This document shows positions 16,864 to 26,260 of a stretch of DNA of 64,000 nucleotides, piece by piece. Made by a program: the position numbers and the translations under genes. The notes beneath the pieces were generated by a model. It was not told where the DNA came from and ran no database searches. It saw nothing but the letters and a program-made list of their open reading frames with translations. Each line of letters opens with the position of its first letter. Position 1 is the stretch's first letter. The DNA is from Streptomyces buecherae (GTDB taxonomy: Bacteria; Actinomycetota; Actinomycetes; Streptomycetales; Streptomycetaceae): the NCBI RefSeq assembly GCF_014295035.1, contig NZ_CP060404.1, positions 7,604,501-7,668,500 on the forward strand. The letters are read 5' to 3'.

Positions 16864-18924
16864 TCAGGGCTCCTCGCACGACTTCGGGTCCAGATCCGGG
16901 GGGCTCGGTGGGCCCTGCGGGGCGAGCAGGGCGGCGAGGTTCTTCTCGTACATGGACTCCCAGCCCTTCCTGTCCGCCAGGATCTTCCGCACCGCCGAGC
17001 ACACCTCGCGCTTGAGGACCGGCTGCCCGGGGAGCATCGCCACGCCGTACGCCTCCGTACCCTCGATGGTCTCCAGCCGCCGGACCTTGCCGTGGTTCTT
17101 GCTCTCGTAGCCCGCGAGAATGACGTCGTCCGATGCCACGGCGTAGACCTGCGAGTCCTCGTCCAACAGTTTCTCCAGGCAGCGTTGGTAGCTGGCGGGC
17201 GGGGACTTCATCATGGTGAAGCCGAGCTTGGGCAGTTCCTTCCAGTACGTCGACTTCTGCGGCGTGCACACCTCCACGCCGAGCTCTTTCAGGTCGTTGG
17301 GGCCCTGGATGTCGGGGTACTTGCGCGACTTCTCGTGCACCAGGAAGCCGCGGCCCGCCTTGTAGTACGGCCCGACGAAGTCGATGTCGCCGTCCTTCCG
17401 CATGGTGTACGAGGCGACGACGAGGTCCACCGTCTTCTTCGCCAGCTCGCTGCTCCGGTTCTCGGTGGTCACCGGGACGAACTTCACGTCCGCCTTGTCC
17501 GTGTACCCCAGGTGCTCGGCGACCTTGTAGGCCATGTCGATGTCATAGCCCTTGTACGTGTCCTTCGTGCCGGGTACCCGCTCGCTCAGGCCCGGCTGGT
17601 CGTCCTTCACGCCGATCCGCAGGATGGGATGCGCCTTCCGCCATGTCGGCGTCCCGGGGCCGCCGCCCTGACGGTCCGGGCCGGCGGTACCGCTGCCCTC
17701 GGCCTTCTCGCCGAAGCCGAAGCCGTCCGTCGCGAACCAGCCGGCGGTGATCAGCAGTGCGGCGCACGTGACAGCCGCCACCACCACCTTTCCCCTCTTA
17801 CGGAGGCCGCTTCGCGGACGCTCCCCCGCGAGGGCGGGGTCGGGGGAGGCTGGTTCGGGCGAAGCCGGGGCCGGGGCAGCGGCGGGAGTGGCGACCCTCG
17901 GCGCGGGGCCCGGTTCGGGCGCGGGCGCTGGTGAGGGTGTCTCGGTCTTGGCCGGGCCCGCGTGCGACGGACCGCCCAGCACCTCGCGCAGCATGACGTC
18001 GGCCGTGGCCGCGTCCAGGCGCTCGTCGGGGTCGCTGCGCAGCAGCCCCTGGATCACCGGGGCGAGCGGGCCGGCGTAGCGGGGGACCGGGTTCGGCGTG
18101 CGCAGGATGCTCTCCTGGACCTCCCAGACCTCGCTGCCGCCGAACGGGAGGCGGCCCTCGACCATCTCGTACAGCGTGACGCCGAGCGCCCACAGGTCGG
18201 ACGCGGGCGTGGGGCCGCGGGAGCCGGGTGCGAAGAGTTCGGGTGCCAGGTACGGGGGTGTGCCGATGATGCTGCCGGGTCGGGTGAGGGAGGCGGCGCC
18301 CACGAACGTGGCGATGCCGAAGTCCACCAGGATGACCAGCCCGTCGTCCCGGACCAGCACGTTGCCCGGCTTCACGTCGCGGTGGACGACCGACGCCGCG
18401 TGCACCGCCCGCAGGCCGCGCAGGATCTGGTGGCCGATGTCCGCCGCCCTGGGCACGGCGAGCACCTGCTGGCTGCGGAGCAGGTCCGCCAGCGACCCGG
18501 CGTCGAGCAGCTTCATCACGATCCAGACCTGGTTGTCGGTCTCGACCTGGTCGTGGACCGTCACCACGTTCGGGTGCTCGATCTTGGCGATCGCCTCCGC
18601 CTCCCGGCGCGCCCGCTGCATCGCCGCGTCCTGGGTGCCGGCGGTCATCGCGTTCCGGTCGAGCAGGCCCTTCACGGCGACGTACCGGCGCAGCCGTCGG
18701 TCATGGGCCTTCCAGACCTCGCCCATGCCGCCGCTGCCGATCGGCTCCAGCAGTTCGTACCGGCCCTCGATCACCACGTGCGGACGGCCGGGCGCGGGGG
18801 AGTCCTTGTGCGTCGGCGTCCGGGGCCATCTCTGTGCCGCTTCGGAGTCCGCCCGCGCCGGTGTGCTGCCCGCCCAGGGGTCGTGGGGCCCTCCGCCGGC
18901 CCCGGCCCTGTCTTCGTCTCGCAT
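16864..18924 (-). CDS. Ser/Thr protein kinase fused to an extracellular solute-binding (SBP_bac_3) domain
   Basis: A 686-residue receptor-like kinase. The kinase domain (about 55-320) is complete: glycine loop GSGGMGEV (63-70), Lys85, HRD (181-183), DFG (201-203) and GTPPYLAPE (221-229). A Pro/Ala-rich linker leads to a membrane helix at about 379-398. The extracellular part, about 434-670, is a family 3 solute-binding domain as in amino-acid ABC transporters (ILRIGVKDDQPGLSER, GYDIDMAYKVAEHLGY, VDLVVASYTM). It therefore likely senses an amino acid or similar ligand. The start at MRDEDRAG is set by a GAGGGG ribosome site; a longer form begins 10 codons upstream. Confidence 0.9.
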   Translation of the reverse strand: MRDEDRAGAGGGPHDPWAGSTPARADSEAAQRWPRTPTHKDSPAPGRPHVVIEGRYELLEPIGSGGMGEVWKAHDRRLRRYVAVKGLLDRNAMTAGTQDAAMQRARREAEAIAKIEHPNVVTVHDQVETDNQVWIVMKLLDAGSLADLLRSQQVLAVPRAADIGHQILRGLRAVHAASVVHRDVKPGNVLVRDDGLVILVDFGIATFVGAASLTRPGSIIGTPPYLAPELFAPGSRGPTPASDLWALGVTLYEMVEGRLPFGGSEVWEVQESILRTPNPVPRYAGPLAPVIQGLLRSDPDERLDAATADVMLREVLGGPSHAGPAKTETPSPAPAPEPGPAPRVATPAAAPAPASPEPASPDPALAGERPRSGLRKRGKVVVAAVTCAALLITAGWFATDGFGFGEKAEGSGTAGPDRQGGGPGTPTWRKAHPILRIGVKDDQPGLSERVPGTKDTYKGYDIDMAYKVAEHLGYTDKADVKFVPVTTENRSSELAKKTVDLVVASYTMRKDGDIDFVGPYYKAGRGFLVHEKSRKYPDIQGPNDLKELGVEVCTPQKSTYWKELPKLGFTMMKSPPASYQRCLEKLLDEDSQVYAVASDDVILAGYESKNHGKVRRLETIEGTEAYGVAMLPGQPVLKREVCSAVRKILADRKGWESMYEKNLAALLAPQGPPSPPDLDPKSCEEP

Positions 18925-19799
18925 GTGCCCCCCTCGCAACCTGAACCAGGCCACAGTAAACGCTCAGTCAAAAGTACGCGGAGAGAGGCGAGATGAGGCG
19001 ATACGAGGGCTGAATACCGTGCCCTGAGTGGGGGGACGGAGGTGCTGCCGGTGGTGGAACAAGATAGCGCCGAGACCCGGAAACGTCAGCGGGTCACGCG
19101 GGCGAGTGTTCGCGGTGGGGGAGGCGAACCCGTCGGTGGCCGCGGCGTCAGGAGGAGGCCCGCTCGACGACTCGGCGCCGACGTGGGTGTGTGCCCGACG
19201 CGATGCCTTCGGGGGCGATGCGTGGGCTCGGCCTCTCCGAGAGGCAGGCCGTCGTCGCCGCCCGCTGCCCGGCGGAGTCCGCCAACCGCCTTCGCCCCTC
19301 CCCGGCCGGACCTGTCGGCTTCGGTGACACGAGGCATACGAGGTATACGAGGTATACGAGGTATACGGAGCAGGTGGGGCACGCGAGACCGCGTGGCGGG
19401 GGCGGGGCGGGCGGCGTGGGGGCGGGCGCGGGATTTCTCGTGGAGTGAGGCAACCCGGACGGGGCATGGAGCGTGTTCCTCAGGGGAAGGCGTGCGAGAC
19501 ACCCCGCCGACGTGCCGGTTTTCTGTGGCACGGGGCACATGTGGGACCGACTGGTTGGGTGCGCCGACGCCACGAGAGCGTCCGACAAGATCACTTGAAA
19601 ACGGACCGTTCGGGCTTATCGGGCTCTGTGGTGCAGCTCACGGGTGTCGCTGGTTGATCTGTCACGCCGCGTGTCCATGCGATGTCGGCCGCCTGGCCGG
19701 ACCCCGCCCCCGTCGGGGGTGTGGCCGCTGTGGGTGTCCGGAGGATGTCGCCCCGGGAGACGGATCACGTACGCAGTGTTATCTCGCATTGCGAGCTAA
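18925..19799. other. long non-coding stretch with a 9-bp tandem repeat
   Basis: About 875 bases hold no convincing gene: the open frames are Arg/Pro-rich, lack codon bias and match no family. The left end should contain the kinase promoter. A minisatellite lies at 19329-19364. Otherwise I see no inverted repeats, mobile-element ends or RNA-like structure before the riboswitch leader. Confidence 0.4.
19329..19364. repeat. 9-bp tandem repeat, four copies
   Basis: Four head-to-tail units of ACGAGGTAT (the first is ACGAGGCAT) at 19329, 19338, 19347 and 19356, followed by a partial unit. It lies in non-coding DNA and is notably AT-rich for this genome. Confidence 0.85.
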
Positions 19800-19859
19800 T
19801 GCCTTAATTGATCTTTATCGGGCGGTTCATGGCTTGTCGCCGGCGAAATGAATGTGTTT

Positions 19860-20013
19860 TGTTGGCGCTCCCGCTGAAACGAAGGCGGGTATCCGACGCC
19901 GGGATGCCGAATCTTGCCGCTGGCCGAGGAGAAACTTCAAAGACATGACGGCAAGAGCGGGGGAACCAGGTAAGTGCCGTACCGCGCCGAGCGCGGTCGG
20001 CTTGGGGTGAAGA
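19860..20013 (+). ncRNA. ydaO-yuaA (cyclic di-AMP) riboswitch
   Basis: This leader has the conserved layout of the c-di-AMP riboswitch. There is a CCCGC/GCGGG hairpin with the CTGAAACGAAG loop (19870-19889), then GGTATCCGACGCCGGGATGCCGAA, a long-range helix CTTGCCG (19913-19919) with CGGCAAG (19949-19955), GCGGGGGAACCA, a hairpin at 19981-19997 and the terminal CTTGGGGTGAAGA. This element is known upstream of rpf and other cell-wall hydrolase genes in Streptomyces, where c-di-AMP lowers expression. About 95 bases of expression platform separate it from the gene at 20109. Confidence 0.88.
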
Positions 20014-20108
20014 CGTGTCGTGGCGCCAGGCGCCGCACAGGGCACGTCCGGGCAACTCCAGCCCGAATCCGACAGCTCACCTCGCAGGCATAGGAGAGGG
20101 ATACCCCT

Positions 20109-21392
20109 ATGTCTCATCGCACGCGTCACCGCCGCATCAGCCCGCGTCGCCTCGGTATTTCCGTCGCGCTGACCGCTGGCGGCGCCAGCCTCGCCATTCC
20201 CTTCCTCGGTGCCACCCAGGCCAACGCCGCCTCGGTGGACGTGTGGGAGAAGGTCGCCCAGTGCGAGGCGACCGGCAACTGGAGCATCAACACCGGTAAC
20301 GGCTTCTACGGCGGCCTGCAGTTCACCGACAGCACCTGGCGTGCCTTCGGCGGCGCGCAGTACGCCCCGCGCGCCGACCTGGCCACCAAGGACCAGCAGA
20401 TCGCCGTGGCCGAGAAGGTCCTCAAGGTCCAGGGCCCCGGCGCCTGGCCCGTGTGCTCCGTCAAGGCGGGCCTGACCGCCGGCGGCCCGGCCCCGCAGGT
20501 CTCCCCCGACGGTGCCCGCGAGCAGGCGAACACCACCCGCGACGCCCGCACCGCGCCGCAGGCTGCCCCCAAGGCCGCCCCGAAGGCCGCCGCCCCCAAG
20601 GTCGCGCCGAAGGCCGCCCCGAAGGCCGAGAGCAAGCCCGCTCCGCGCACCCAGAACTCGACCGCTGGTAAGGCGTACACCGTGCGCTCCGGCGACACGC
20701 TGTTCAAGATCTCCCAGGCGCACGACGTCAACGGTGGCTGGCGCGCGGTCTACGACCGCAACCAGGACGTCATCGGGGACAACCCGAACCTGATCTTCCC
20801 GAACCAGCACCTGACCCTGCCCGGTGCCGGCTCCGCCGCCAAGGCCCCGCAGCAGAAGGCGGCCCCGCAGGCCGCCCCGAAGGCCGCGCAGCCGCAGGCG
20901 CCGAAGCAGCAGACCGCCCCCAAGGCCGCGCAGCCGCAGGCCGCCCAGGCCGCGCCGAAGCCGCAGGCCGAGGCCCCCTCGGCGACCGGCTTCACCGCTC
21001 CGGTGGCCAACAGCACCATGGGCACCCCCTACCACCAGTCCGGTGGTAGCTGGTCCAGCGGCTACCACACCGGCGTGGACTTCCCGGTCGCCACCGGCAC
21101 CTCCGTGAAGTCGATCGGCGCCGGCCAGGTCGTCTCGGCCGGCTGGGCGGGCTCGTACGGCAACCAGGTCGTCATCCGCCACGCGGACGGCCACTACAGC
21201 CAGTACGCCCACCTGTCGCAGCTCTCCGTCTCGGCCGGCCAGTCGGTCACCGGCGGTCAGCAGATCGGCCTGTCCGGCAGCACCGGCAACAGCAGCGGCC
21301 CGCACCTGCACTTCGAGGTGCGCACCGGTGCCGGCTACGGCTCGGACGTCGACCCGGTCAGCTACCTGCGCGGCAAGGGCGTCAGCCTCTGA
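20109..21392 (+). CDS. resuscitation-promoting factor fused to LysM and M23 peptidase domains
   Basis: A 427-residue secreted peptidoglycan hydrolase. The signal peptide ends at about residue 40 (ATQANA). Residues 41-118 are the Rpf lysozyme-like transglycosylase domain with catalytic Glu53 in QCEATGNW. An Ala/Pro/Lys linker precedes a LysM wall-binding domain (about 189-237, YTVRSGDTLFKIS). After a second Gln/Ala/Pro linker comes an M23 endopeptidase at about 295-420 with zinc residues His320, Asp324 (GYHTGVDF) and HLH (399-401). It should cut both glycan strands and peptide cross-links, for spore germination or growth. GGAGAGGG precedes the ATG, and a c-di-AMP riboswitch controls it. Confidence 0.92.
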   Translation: MSHRTRHRRISPRRLGISVALTAGGASLAIPFLGATQANAASVDVWEKVAQCEATGNWSINTGNGFYGGLQFTDSTWRAFGGAQYAPRADLATKDQQIAVAEKVLKVQGPGAWPVCSVKAGLTAGGPAPQVSPDGAREQANTTRDARTAPQAAPKAAPKAAAPKVAPKAAPKAESKPAPRTQNSTAGKAYTVRSGDTLFKISQAHDVNGGWRAVYDRNQDVIGDNPNLIFPNQHLTLPGAGSAAKAPQQKAAPQAAPKAAQPQAPKQQTAPKAAQPQAAQAAPKPQAEAPSATGFTAPVANSTMGTPYHQSGGSWSSGYHTGVDFPVATGTSVKSIGAGQVVSAGWAGSYGNQVVIRHADGHYSQYAHLSQLSVSAGQSVTGGQQIGLSGSTGNSSGPHLHFEVRTGAGYGSDVDPVSYLRGKGVSL

Positions 21393-21465
21393 CCAGCGGC
21401 TCGACCGTTGAGCGGGCGCCCCTGACCGATCGCTGATCGAGGGCTCCCCGTACCACCGCACCACC

Positions 21466-21504
21466 CGATGTGCCCCCGCGCCGACCCGGCGCGGGGGCAC
21501 ATCG
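21466..21504. terminator. hairpin terminator after rpf
   Basis: A perfect 18-bp stem (21466-21483 with 21487-21504) and a 3-base loop, 74 bases after the stop of the rpf gene. It is the strongest hairpin in the window. Confidence 0.85.
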
Positions 21505-21597
21505 GCGTTCCGCGAGGGCAGAATCGCCTTCCGAGGGGGCATTCGGTGGCCGGCCACCCGGGTGCTACGAGGCGGGTGCTGGGTAGAGTTCCCGCTC

Positions 21598-23274
21598 ATG
21601 GGGTTGTGGAACGGGGAGGAACCCGCGAAACAGGGTGGCACCGAGCCCGAGCGCACCGCCGACGGTCCCGTGCGGAGCGTCGGCGGCCCGGCGCGCGGCG
21701 TCGGCGAGCGCGAGACACTGGCAGCCCGCGACGCCTCGGCGGCCGAGGCCGACCCACCCACCGACACCGGCGGCACCCCGCCGCGCCACGCGCCGGCCCC
21801 CCGCCCCGCCGCCGACCCCCCGCCACCCACCGACCCGCACCCGGCCGGCGACCCCGCCCCGCCGGGCGCCCCCCGGCTCCCCGACGGCCGACAGCCGTCC
21901 GACGCGCCCACGGCGGCCGACGGCCCGAGCCTGCCACGGGACGACGCGCGGCAGGCTCAGCCACAGGCACACGAACAGCCACAGGCACAGTCACCCGCAC
22001 AGTCACAGCCACAGGTGACGGCAGAGTCACAGCCACGGGCGGAGTGGCGGTCCTCCGCGTGGCAGCCGCCGAGCGCCGTCGAGCAGGAGCTGTACGACGC
22101 GAAGACCCGCGGTGACTGGGCCCGCTACGTCACCGCGCTGGCCCACACCCCGCTCTTCGTCGCGGACTCGCGGGAGCGCGTGGACACCCACCCCGACACC
22201 GTGGTCTTCACGCCCTACCGCGACCCGCGCACCCGCACCGACTGCCTCGCCGTGTACACCGAGGGCATGCTGCCGGCGCCGGCCGAGGACCCGGTCTTCC
22301 ACTCCGGCTCGCTGGGTTGGTACGCGCGGGTGTGGGGGCCCAAGGACCCGCCGTGGCTCGCGGTCAACCCGGGCAGCCCGTGCGAGGCGTACTTCCCCAC
22401 CACCCCGAGCCACCGCGCGGTCTGGCAGCAGCACGCGGACCGCGCCGCCGCCACCGACGCCCCACCACATCCCCAGCTCCGCGCCCTGATCGTCGGCGGA
22501 CCGCTGCGCGGCCCGGTGGCCCACGGCCTGGCCTGCGGGGCGCTGCTCAGCGTCAACAACGCCGAACTGTGGAACGCCATGGCCTACCACGGCGGCGGCT
22601 ACACCGCCGAGCGGGACCGGCTGAGCGAGTGGTGGGGCATCACCTCCCGCGCCGACTGGCAGCGCACCCTGGAACTCCTGCTGCGCGCCGAGATGACCAG
22701 CCCGGTATGGGAGTTCACGCTCGGCATCCGCCGCTCGCTGGCGCTCGACTTCGCCGGCGCCGTCGACGTGGACCACTGGCGACAGGTGGCGGAGCGGGCG
22801 CTGTGGCACAACGCCGCCGAGGCGGCCGAACCGCGCATCACCCCGGACGGCGTCACGGTGGCACAGCCGCGCAGCGACGCCGAGGTGCGTTCCCAGGTCG
22901 CCGGCGTGCGCCGGCTGATCGGCCGCATCACCCGCTACGAGGCCAGGTTCCGCGCGGACGGGCTGCTCGCCGACGGCAGGTTCGTCCGCTCGGTGGAGGC
23001 GTGGGACTACGGGCGCGCCTCCTGCATGGCCCGCTGGGGACTCGGCGCCCGCTACTGCACGCTGTCGGAGGCCGAACAGGCGGTGCTGCGCGCGGGCCGG
23101 CTCAGCCAGGCCAACTACCGCTCCTGGGCGGACTTCTCCGCCGCCTACATCCTCGGGCGCTGTCTGCACTTCGACGAGGAGGAGTTCGGGGACTGGTACG
23201 AGGAGATGGTCGCCGCCCACCGGCTGCTGATGTCCGACCCGGGCAGCCCCTGGCGGAACCTGCCCTGGAAGTAG
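21598..23274 (+). CDS. DUF1266 domain protein with low-complexity N-terminus
   Basis: A 558-residue soluble protein. The first ~150 residues are low complexity, Ala/Pro/Asp-rich then Gln-rich with repeated PQAQ/SQPQ words. The middle (about 160-290) holds a conserved globular part with VFTPYRDPRTRTDC and SLGWYARVWGP, reminiscent of SseB-like secretion-associated folds. The C-terminal part from about 325 is DUF1266 (LSVNNAELWNAMAYHGGG, LSEWWGITSRADWQRTL, WDYGRASCMARWGLGARY). DUF1266 has no assigned activity. The start at MGLWNGEEP is chosen over an upstream in-frame codon. Confidence 0.8.
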   Translation: MGLWNGEEPAKQGGTEPERTADGPVRSVGGPARGVGERETLAARDASAAEADPPTDTGGTPPRHAPAPRPAADPPPPTDPHPAGDPAPPGAPRLPDGRQPSDAPTAADGPSLPRDDARQAQPQAHEQPQAQSPAQSQPQVTAESQPRAEWRSSAWQPPSAVEQELYDAKTRGDWARYVTALAHTPLFVADSRERVDTHPDTVVFTPYRDPRTRTDCLAVYTEGMLPAPAEDPVFHSGSLGWYARVWGPKDPPWLAVNPGSPCEAYFPTTPSHRAVWQQHADRAAATDAPPHPQLRALIVGGPLRGPVAHGLACGALLSVNNAELWNAMAYHGGGYTAERDRLSEWWGITSRADWQRTLELLLRAEMTSPVWEFTLGIRRSLALDFAGAVDVDHWRQVAERALWHNAAEAAEPRITPDGVTVAQPRSDAEVRSQVAGVRRLIGRITRYEARFRADGLLADGRFVRSVEAWDYGRASCMARWGLGARYCTLSEAEQAVLRAGRLSQANYRSWADFSAAYILGRCLHFDEEEFGDWYEEMVAAHRLLMSDPGSPWRNLPWK

Positions 23275-23338
23275 CGGGTCGCCGACGGGACGGGATGGGG
23301 CCAGGTCGGGGAGAAACGGCCGCCCCGTCAGCGTCCCG

Positions 23339-23695
23339 TCAGGAACGGACCTGGATAGAGCCCGCGTACACGGCCCGGGAGCCCTTCTTGAGACGGGCCA
23401 CGATGACGATGCGGCGGCCCTCGGGGAAGGCGAAGTCACACACCCGTGAGCGGCCCCGGCCGTTGACCGCACAGGTCCTGACGGCCTTGGGCCGCCTGGT
23501 GTCGTAGAGGCGCACACCGAACGCGTAACCGTCGGCACGGGTGTCCGTCACCCTGACGCGCTCGCCCGTCGCGTACCAGGTGACCCTGCCACCCCGCAGC
23601 CCCGCCGCCTCGGCCGGTGTGGTGCCCAGGGTGCCCGCGGCGAAGCCGGCCGTGAGGAGCGCGACCACCGACGTGCGGAGCGTGCGCGTGCTCAT
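23339..23695 (-). CDS. small secreted protein, function unknown
   Basis: A 118-residue exported protein. The signal peptide covers about 1-32 (LLTAGFAAGTLGTTPAEAA). The mature part is basic, about 85 residues, with two Cys (TCAVNG, RVCDF) likely bridged, and reads like a small SH3-like or beta-sandwich fold (YATGERVRVTDTRADGYAFGVRL). Similar small secreted proteins of unknown role are common in Streptomyces. A GAGGGGG ribosome site supports the start. It is convergent with the DUF1266 gene. Confidence 0.75.
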   Translation of the reverse strand: MSTRTLRTSVVALLTAGFAAGTLGTTPAEAAGLRGGRVTWYATGERVRVTDTRADGYAFGVRLYDTRRPKAVRTCAVNGRGRSRVCDFAFPEGRRIVIVARLKKGSRAVYAGSIQVRS

Positions 23696-23914
23696 CCGAC
23701 CCCCTCGCTTTCCTGAGTGCTGCTGCCCACGGGGCCATCGCGCCCCAGGTCGCGGATAGTAGCAAGGCGGCCGGAGCGCGCCGGCACCGCACGGGCGCGG
23801 TGGCTTTCTTAGCGGAACGTTAGATCTCGTCGCCGCGCCTTGTGAGGCGACCGCGCACCACCCGATGCTCTGGGCACCTCGCACCACCCCGACCAGGAGC
23901 TTCGTGGAGCCGCC

Positions 23915-25639
23915 ATGTCATCGTCCGCCGCCATCCCGACGCCCCCCACCGGCTCACCCTCCCCACCCCCGCACGCCACACCACCTGCCGAGGGCGCGGC
24001 GGACGGCCCCCACCCGCCGCCCGCGACCCACGCACCGCCCGCGACTCACGCGACCCGCGCGGCCGAGCCAACCAACCCGGCCGACACAGCCAACCCAGCC
24101 GACCGAGCCAACCCAGTCAGTCCGGTCAGTCCGGTCAGTCCGGTCAAGCTGGCCACGACGGCCAAGCCGGTCGACGCGGCCGAGGAGCGTCGGCAGCGTC
24201 GCTTCGCGTTGATCGGTGGGTCGCTGGGCAACCTCGTCGAGTGGTACGACTGGTTCATCTACGCCAGCTTCGCCATCTACTTCGCCGACTCCTTCTTCCC
24301 CGGTGACAACCCGACGACCAAGCTGATGAACACGGCGGGCATCTTCGCGGTCGGCTTCCTGATGCGCCCGGTGGGCGGTTGGGTGCTGGGGCGGGCCGCC
24401 GACCGGCACGGCCGCAAGAGCGCGCTCACGCTCACCGTCACCATGATGTCGGTGGCCGCGCTGCTGATCGCCATCGCGCCGACCTACGACCAGGCGGGCT
24501 ACGGCGGCGCCCTCGTGCTGCTGCTCGCGCGGCTGTTGCAGGGCATGAGCATCGGCGGCGAGTACGCGGCCAGCGCGACCTACCTCACGGAGGCGTCCGC
24601 ACGGCACCGCCGCGGGCTCGGCTCGTCCTTCCAGTACGTGTCGATGACCTGTGGCCAACTCCTCGGTCTCGGCATTCTCATCACCGTGCAACACACCCTG
24701 ACCGAGGACCAGTTGGAGAGTTGGGGGTGGCGGATTCCGTTCCTGCTCGGCACGGTGTTCGCGGTGGTGGTCTACTGGCTGCGGCGGCGGCTCACCGAGA
24801 CCCAGGCGTTCCAGGAGAAGTCGGTGGACGGCCTGGACGACGGCGCGGGAACGCTGAGGGTGCTGTGGCAGCACCGCCGCCAGGCCGGTCTCGTGATGGC
24901 CCTGACGCTGGGCGGCACGGTGGCCTACTACACGTACACCACCTATCTGACCAAGTACCTGATCGGCAGCGCCGGGATGCCGAAGAACACCGCCACCCTG
25001 GTCAGCTTCACCGCGCTCGCGGTCTTCGCGGTGCTCCAGCCGTTCGCCGGCGCGCTGTCCGACCGGATCGGCCGCCGGCCCCTGCTGATCACCTTCGCCG
25101 TCGGCTGCACGGTCGGGACGTACCCGATCATGACGGCCCTCGGCTCCGCCTCCTCGTACTGGCCCGCGCTCGGCCTCTCGCTGATCGCCCTGGTGGTCGT
25201 CACCGGCTACACGTCGATCAACGCGGCCGTGAAGGCGGAACTCTTCCCCACCCGGGTGCGCGCGCTCGGAGTGGCCCTGCCGTACGCGATCGCCAACGCG
25301 CTGTTCGGCGGCACCGCGGAGTACGTGGCGCTGTGGTTCAAAAACAGCGGGCACGAGTCGATGTTCTTCTGGTACGTCTCCGGCTGCGCGTTCGTCTCGT
25401 TGGTGACCTACCTGCTGATGCCGGACACCAGGAACGTCGCCCTCAGCCGCGCCGAGGAAGCGGCCGACGACCCCGCCCCGACCGAGACCTCCCCTCCGGC
25501 CGGCGCTCTCGCACCGGGTGGCGCCCCGACCACGGCTGCTCCGACCGCCGAGGCGGGGACCACCGAGGCCGCGACCACTGAGTCCGAGGCGAAGGCCAAG
25601 GCCGAGGTCGGCGGGCTCAGGTCGGCCGGCGCACCATGA
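23915..25639 (+). CDS. MFS metabolite:proton symporter (MHS family)
   Basis: A 574-residue transporter of the metabolite:H+ symporter group of the major facilitator superfamily (relatives ShiA, KgtP, ProP). The membrane domain begins near residue 95 with GGSLGNLVEWYDWFIYASFAIYF, followed by motif A in GRAADRHGRKSA and 12 predicted helices to about 510. The cytoplasmic N-terminus of about 90 residues is low complexity with NPAD and VSP repeats and is longer than usual. The C-terminus is an Ala/Thr/Glu-rich tail. The last 23 bases overlap the convergent GNAT gene. The substrate is unknown; an organic acid or osmolyte is likely. Confidence 0.88.
   Translation: MSSSAAIPTPPTGSPSPPPHATPPAEGAADGPHPPPATHAPPATHATRAAEPTNPADTANPADRANPVSPVSPVSPVKLATTAKPVDAAEERRQRRFALIGGSLGNLVEWYDWFIYASFAIYFADSFFPGDNPTTKLMNTAGIFAVGFLMRPVGGWVLGRAADRHGRKSALTLTVTMMSVAALLIAIAPTYDQAGYGGALVLLLARLLQGMSIGGEYAASATYLTEASARHRRGLGSSFQYVSMTCGQLLGLGILITVQHTLTEDQLESWGWRIPFLLGTVFAVVVYWLRRRLTETQAFQEKSVDGLDDGAGTLRVLWQHRRQAGLVMALTLGGTVAYYTYTTYLTKYLIGSAGMPKNTATLVSFTALAVFAVLQPFAGALSDRIGRRPLLITFAVGCTVGTYPIMTALGSASSYWPALGLSLIALVVVTGYTSINAAVKAELFPTRVRALGVALPYAIANALFGGTAEYVALWFKNSGHESMFFWYVSGCAFVSLVTYLLMPDTRNVALSRAEEAADDPAPTETSPPAGALAPGGAPTTAAPTAEAGTTEAATTESEAKAKAEVGGLRSAGAP
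24116..24142. repeat. in-frame 9-bp tandem repeat in the transporter N-terminus
   Basis: Three exact copies of GTCAGTCCG, in frame and encoding repeated Val-Ser-Pro, directly after a looser 15-18-bp repeat encoding AsnProAlaAsp words. Confidence 0.85.
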
Positions 25640-26057
25640 ACACGTCCACCGGGTCCTCGCTCTCGACCGTGAACCCGTGCCGCTCGTACAGGCGGCAGGC
25701 CGGGCTGCCGCGCAGCACGTTCAGCCGGACCAGGGTGCCGTCGCGGTCGCACCGTGCCAGCAGCTCGGCCAACACGGCCGAACCGATGCCGCCGCCCTGG
25801 CGTTCCGGGGCGAGGTAGAAGTGTTCGAGCCAGCGGACGCCGGCGGCCGGTCGCAGGGCCACGCAGCCGGCGAACGCCCCACCAACCTCGATCACCCAGG
25901 TGTGCGCCGGGTCGAACCCGTCGCGCAGCCGCTGCCGCACCCGTCGCGGGTCGTACCGCCCGAGTCGCTCCAGGTCCGCCCGCAGGACCACGGCACGCAG
26001 CGCGGCCACCGCCTCGACGTCCGCCGCCGCAGCCGGCCGCAAGCTCCAGTCCGCCAT
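25617..26057 (-). CDS. GNAT family N-acetyltransferase
   Basis: A 146-residue acetyltransferase. The acetyl-CoA loop is visible as LAPERQGGGIGSAVLAELL, preceded by RWLEHFYL and followed by NVLRGSPACRLYERHGFTVE, the standard motif A/B order. The start at MADWSLRPA is typical for the family. The substrate cannot be inferred. Its 3' end overlaps the convergent transporter gene by 23 bases. Confidence 0.88.
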   Translation of the reverse strand: MADWSLRPAAAADVEAVAALRAVVLRADLERLGRYDPRRVRQRLRDGFDPAHTWVIEVGGAFAGCVALRPAAGVRWLEHFYLAPERQGGGIGSAVLAELLARCDRDGTLVRLNVLRGSPACRLYERHGFTVESEDPVDVFMVRRPT

Positions 26058-26260
26058 GATCGTCAAACTACTGTGCCGGCTCCCTCGGCACGCGCGCGGC
26101 TCCCGGCTCGCGTTGACCGGCCGCCGGCCCGCGGCCCGCGGGCGACAGTCAGCGTGCGGCGCGGCCCGGCCCGGCACGGGGCCGGTCGGCCCGGCCGTCG
26201 CATCCGGCGCCGGGCCGTGGTAATCCGTAGCCGTCGTCCCCGGTCACCAGGAGAGTCCTC

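Noticed and set aside
19329..19364. CRISPR-like array
   Set aside because: Units are 9 bp, contiguous and without spacers.
19042..19851. Open frame of 269 codons in the long non-coding stretch
   Set aside because: Arg/Pro-rich, no codon bias, no family-like segment, runs through the tandem repeat and into the riboswitch leader region.
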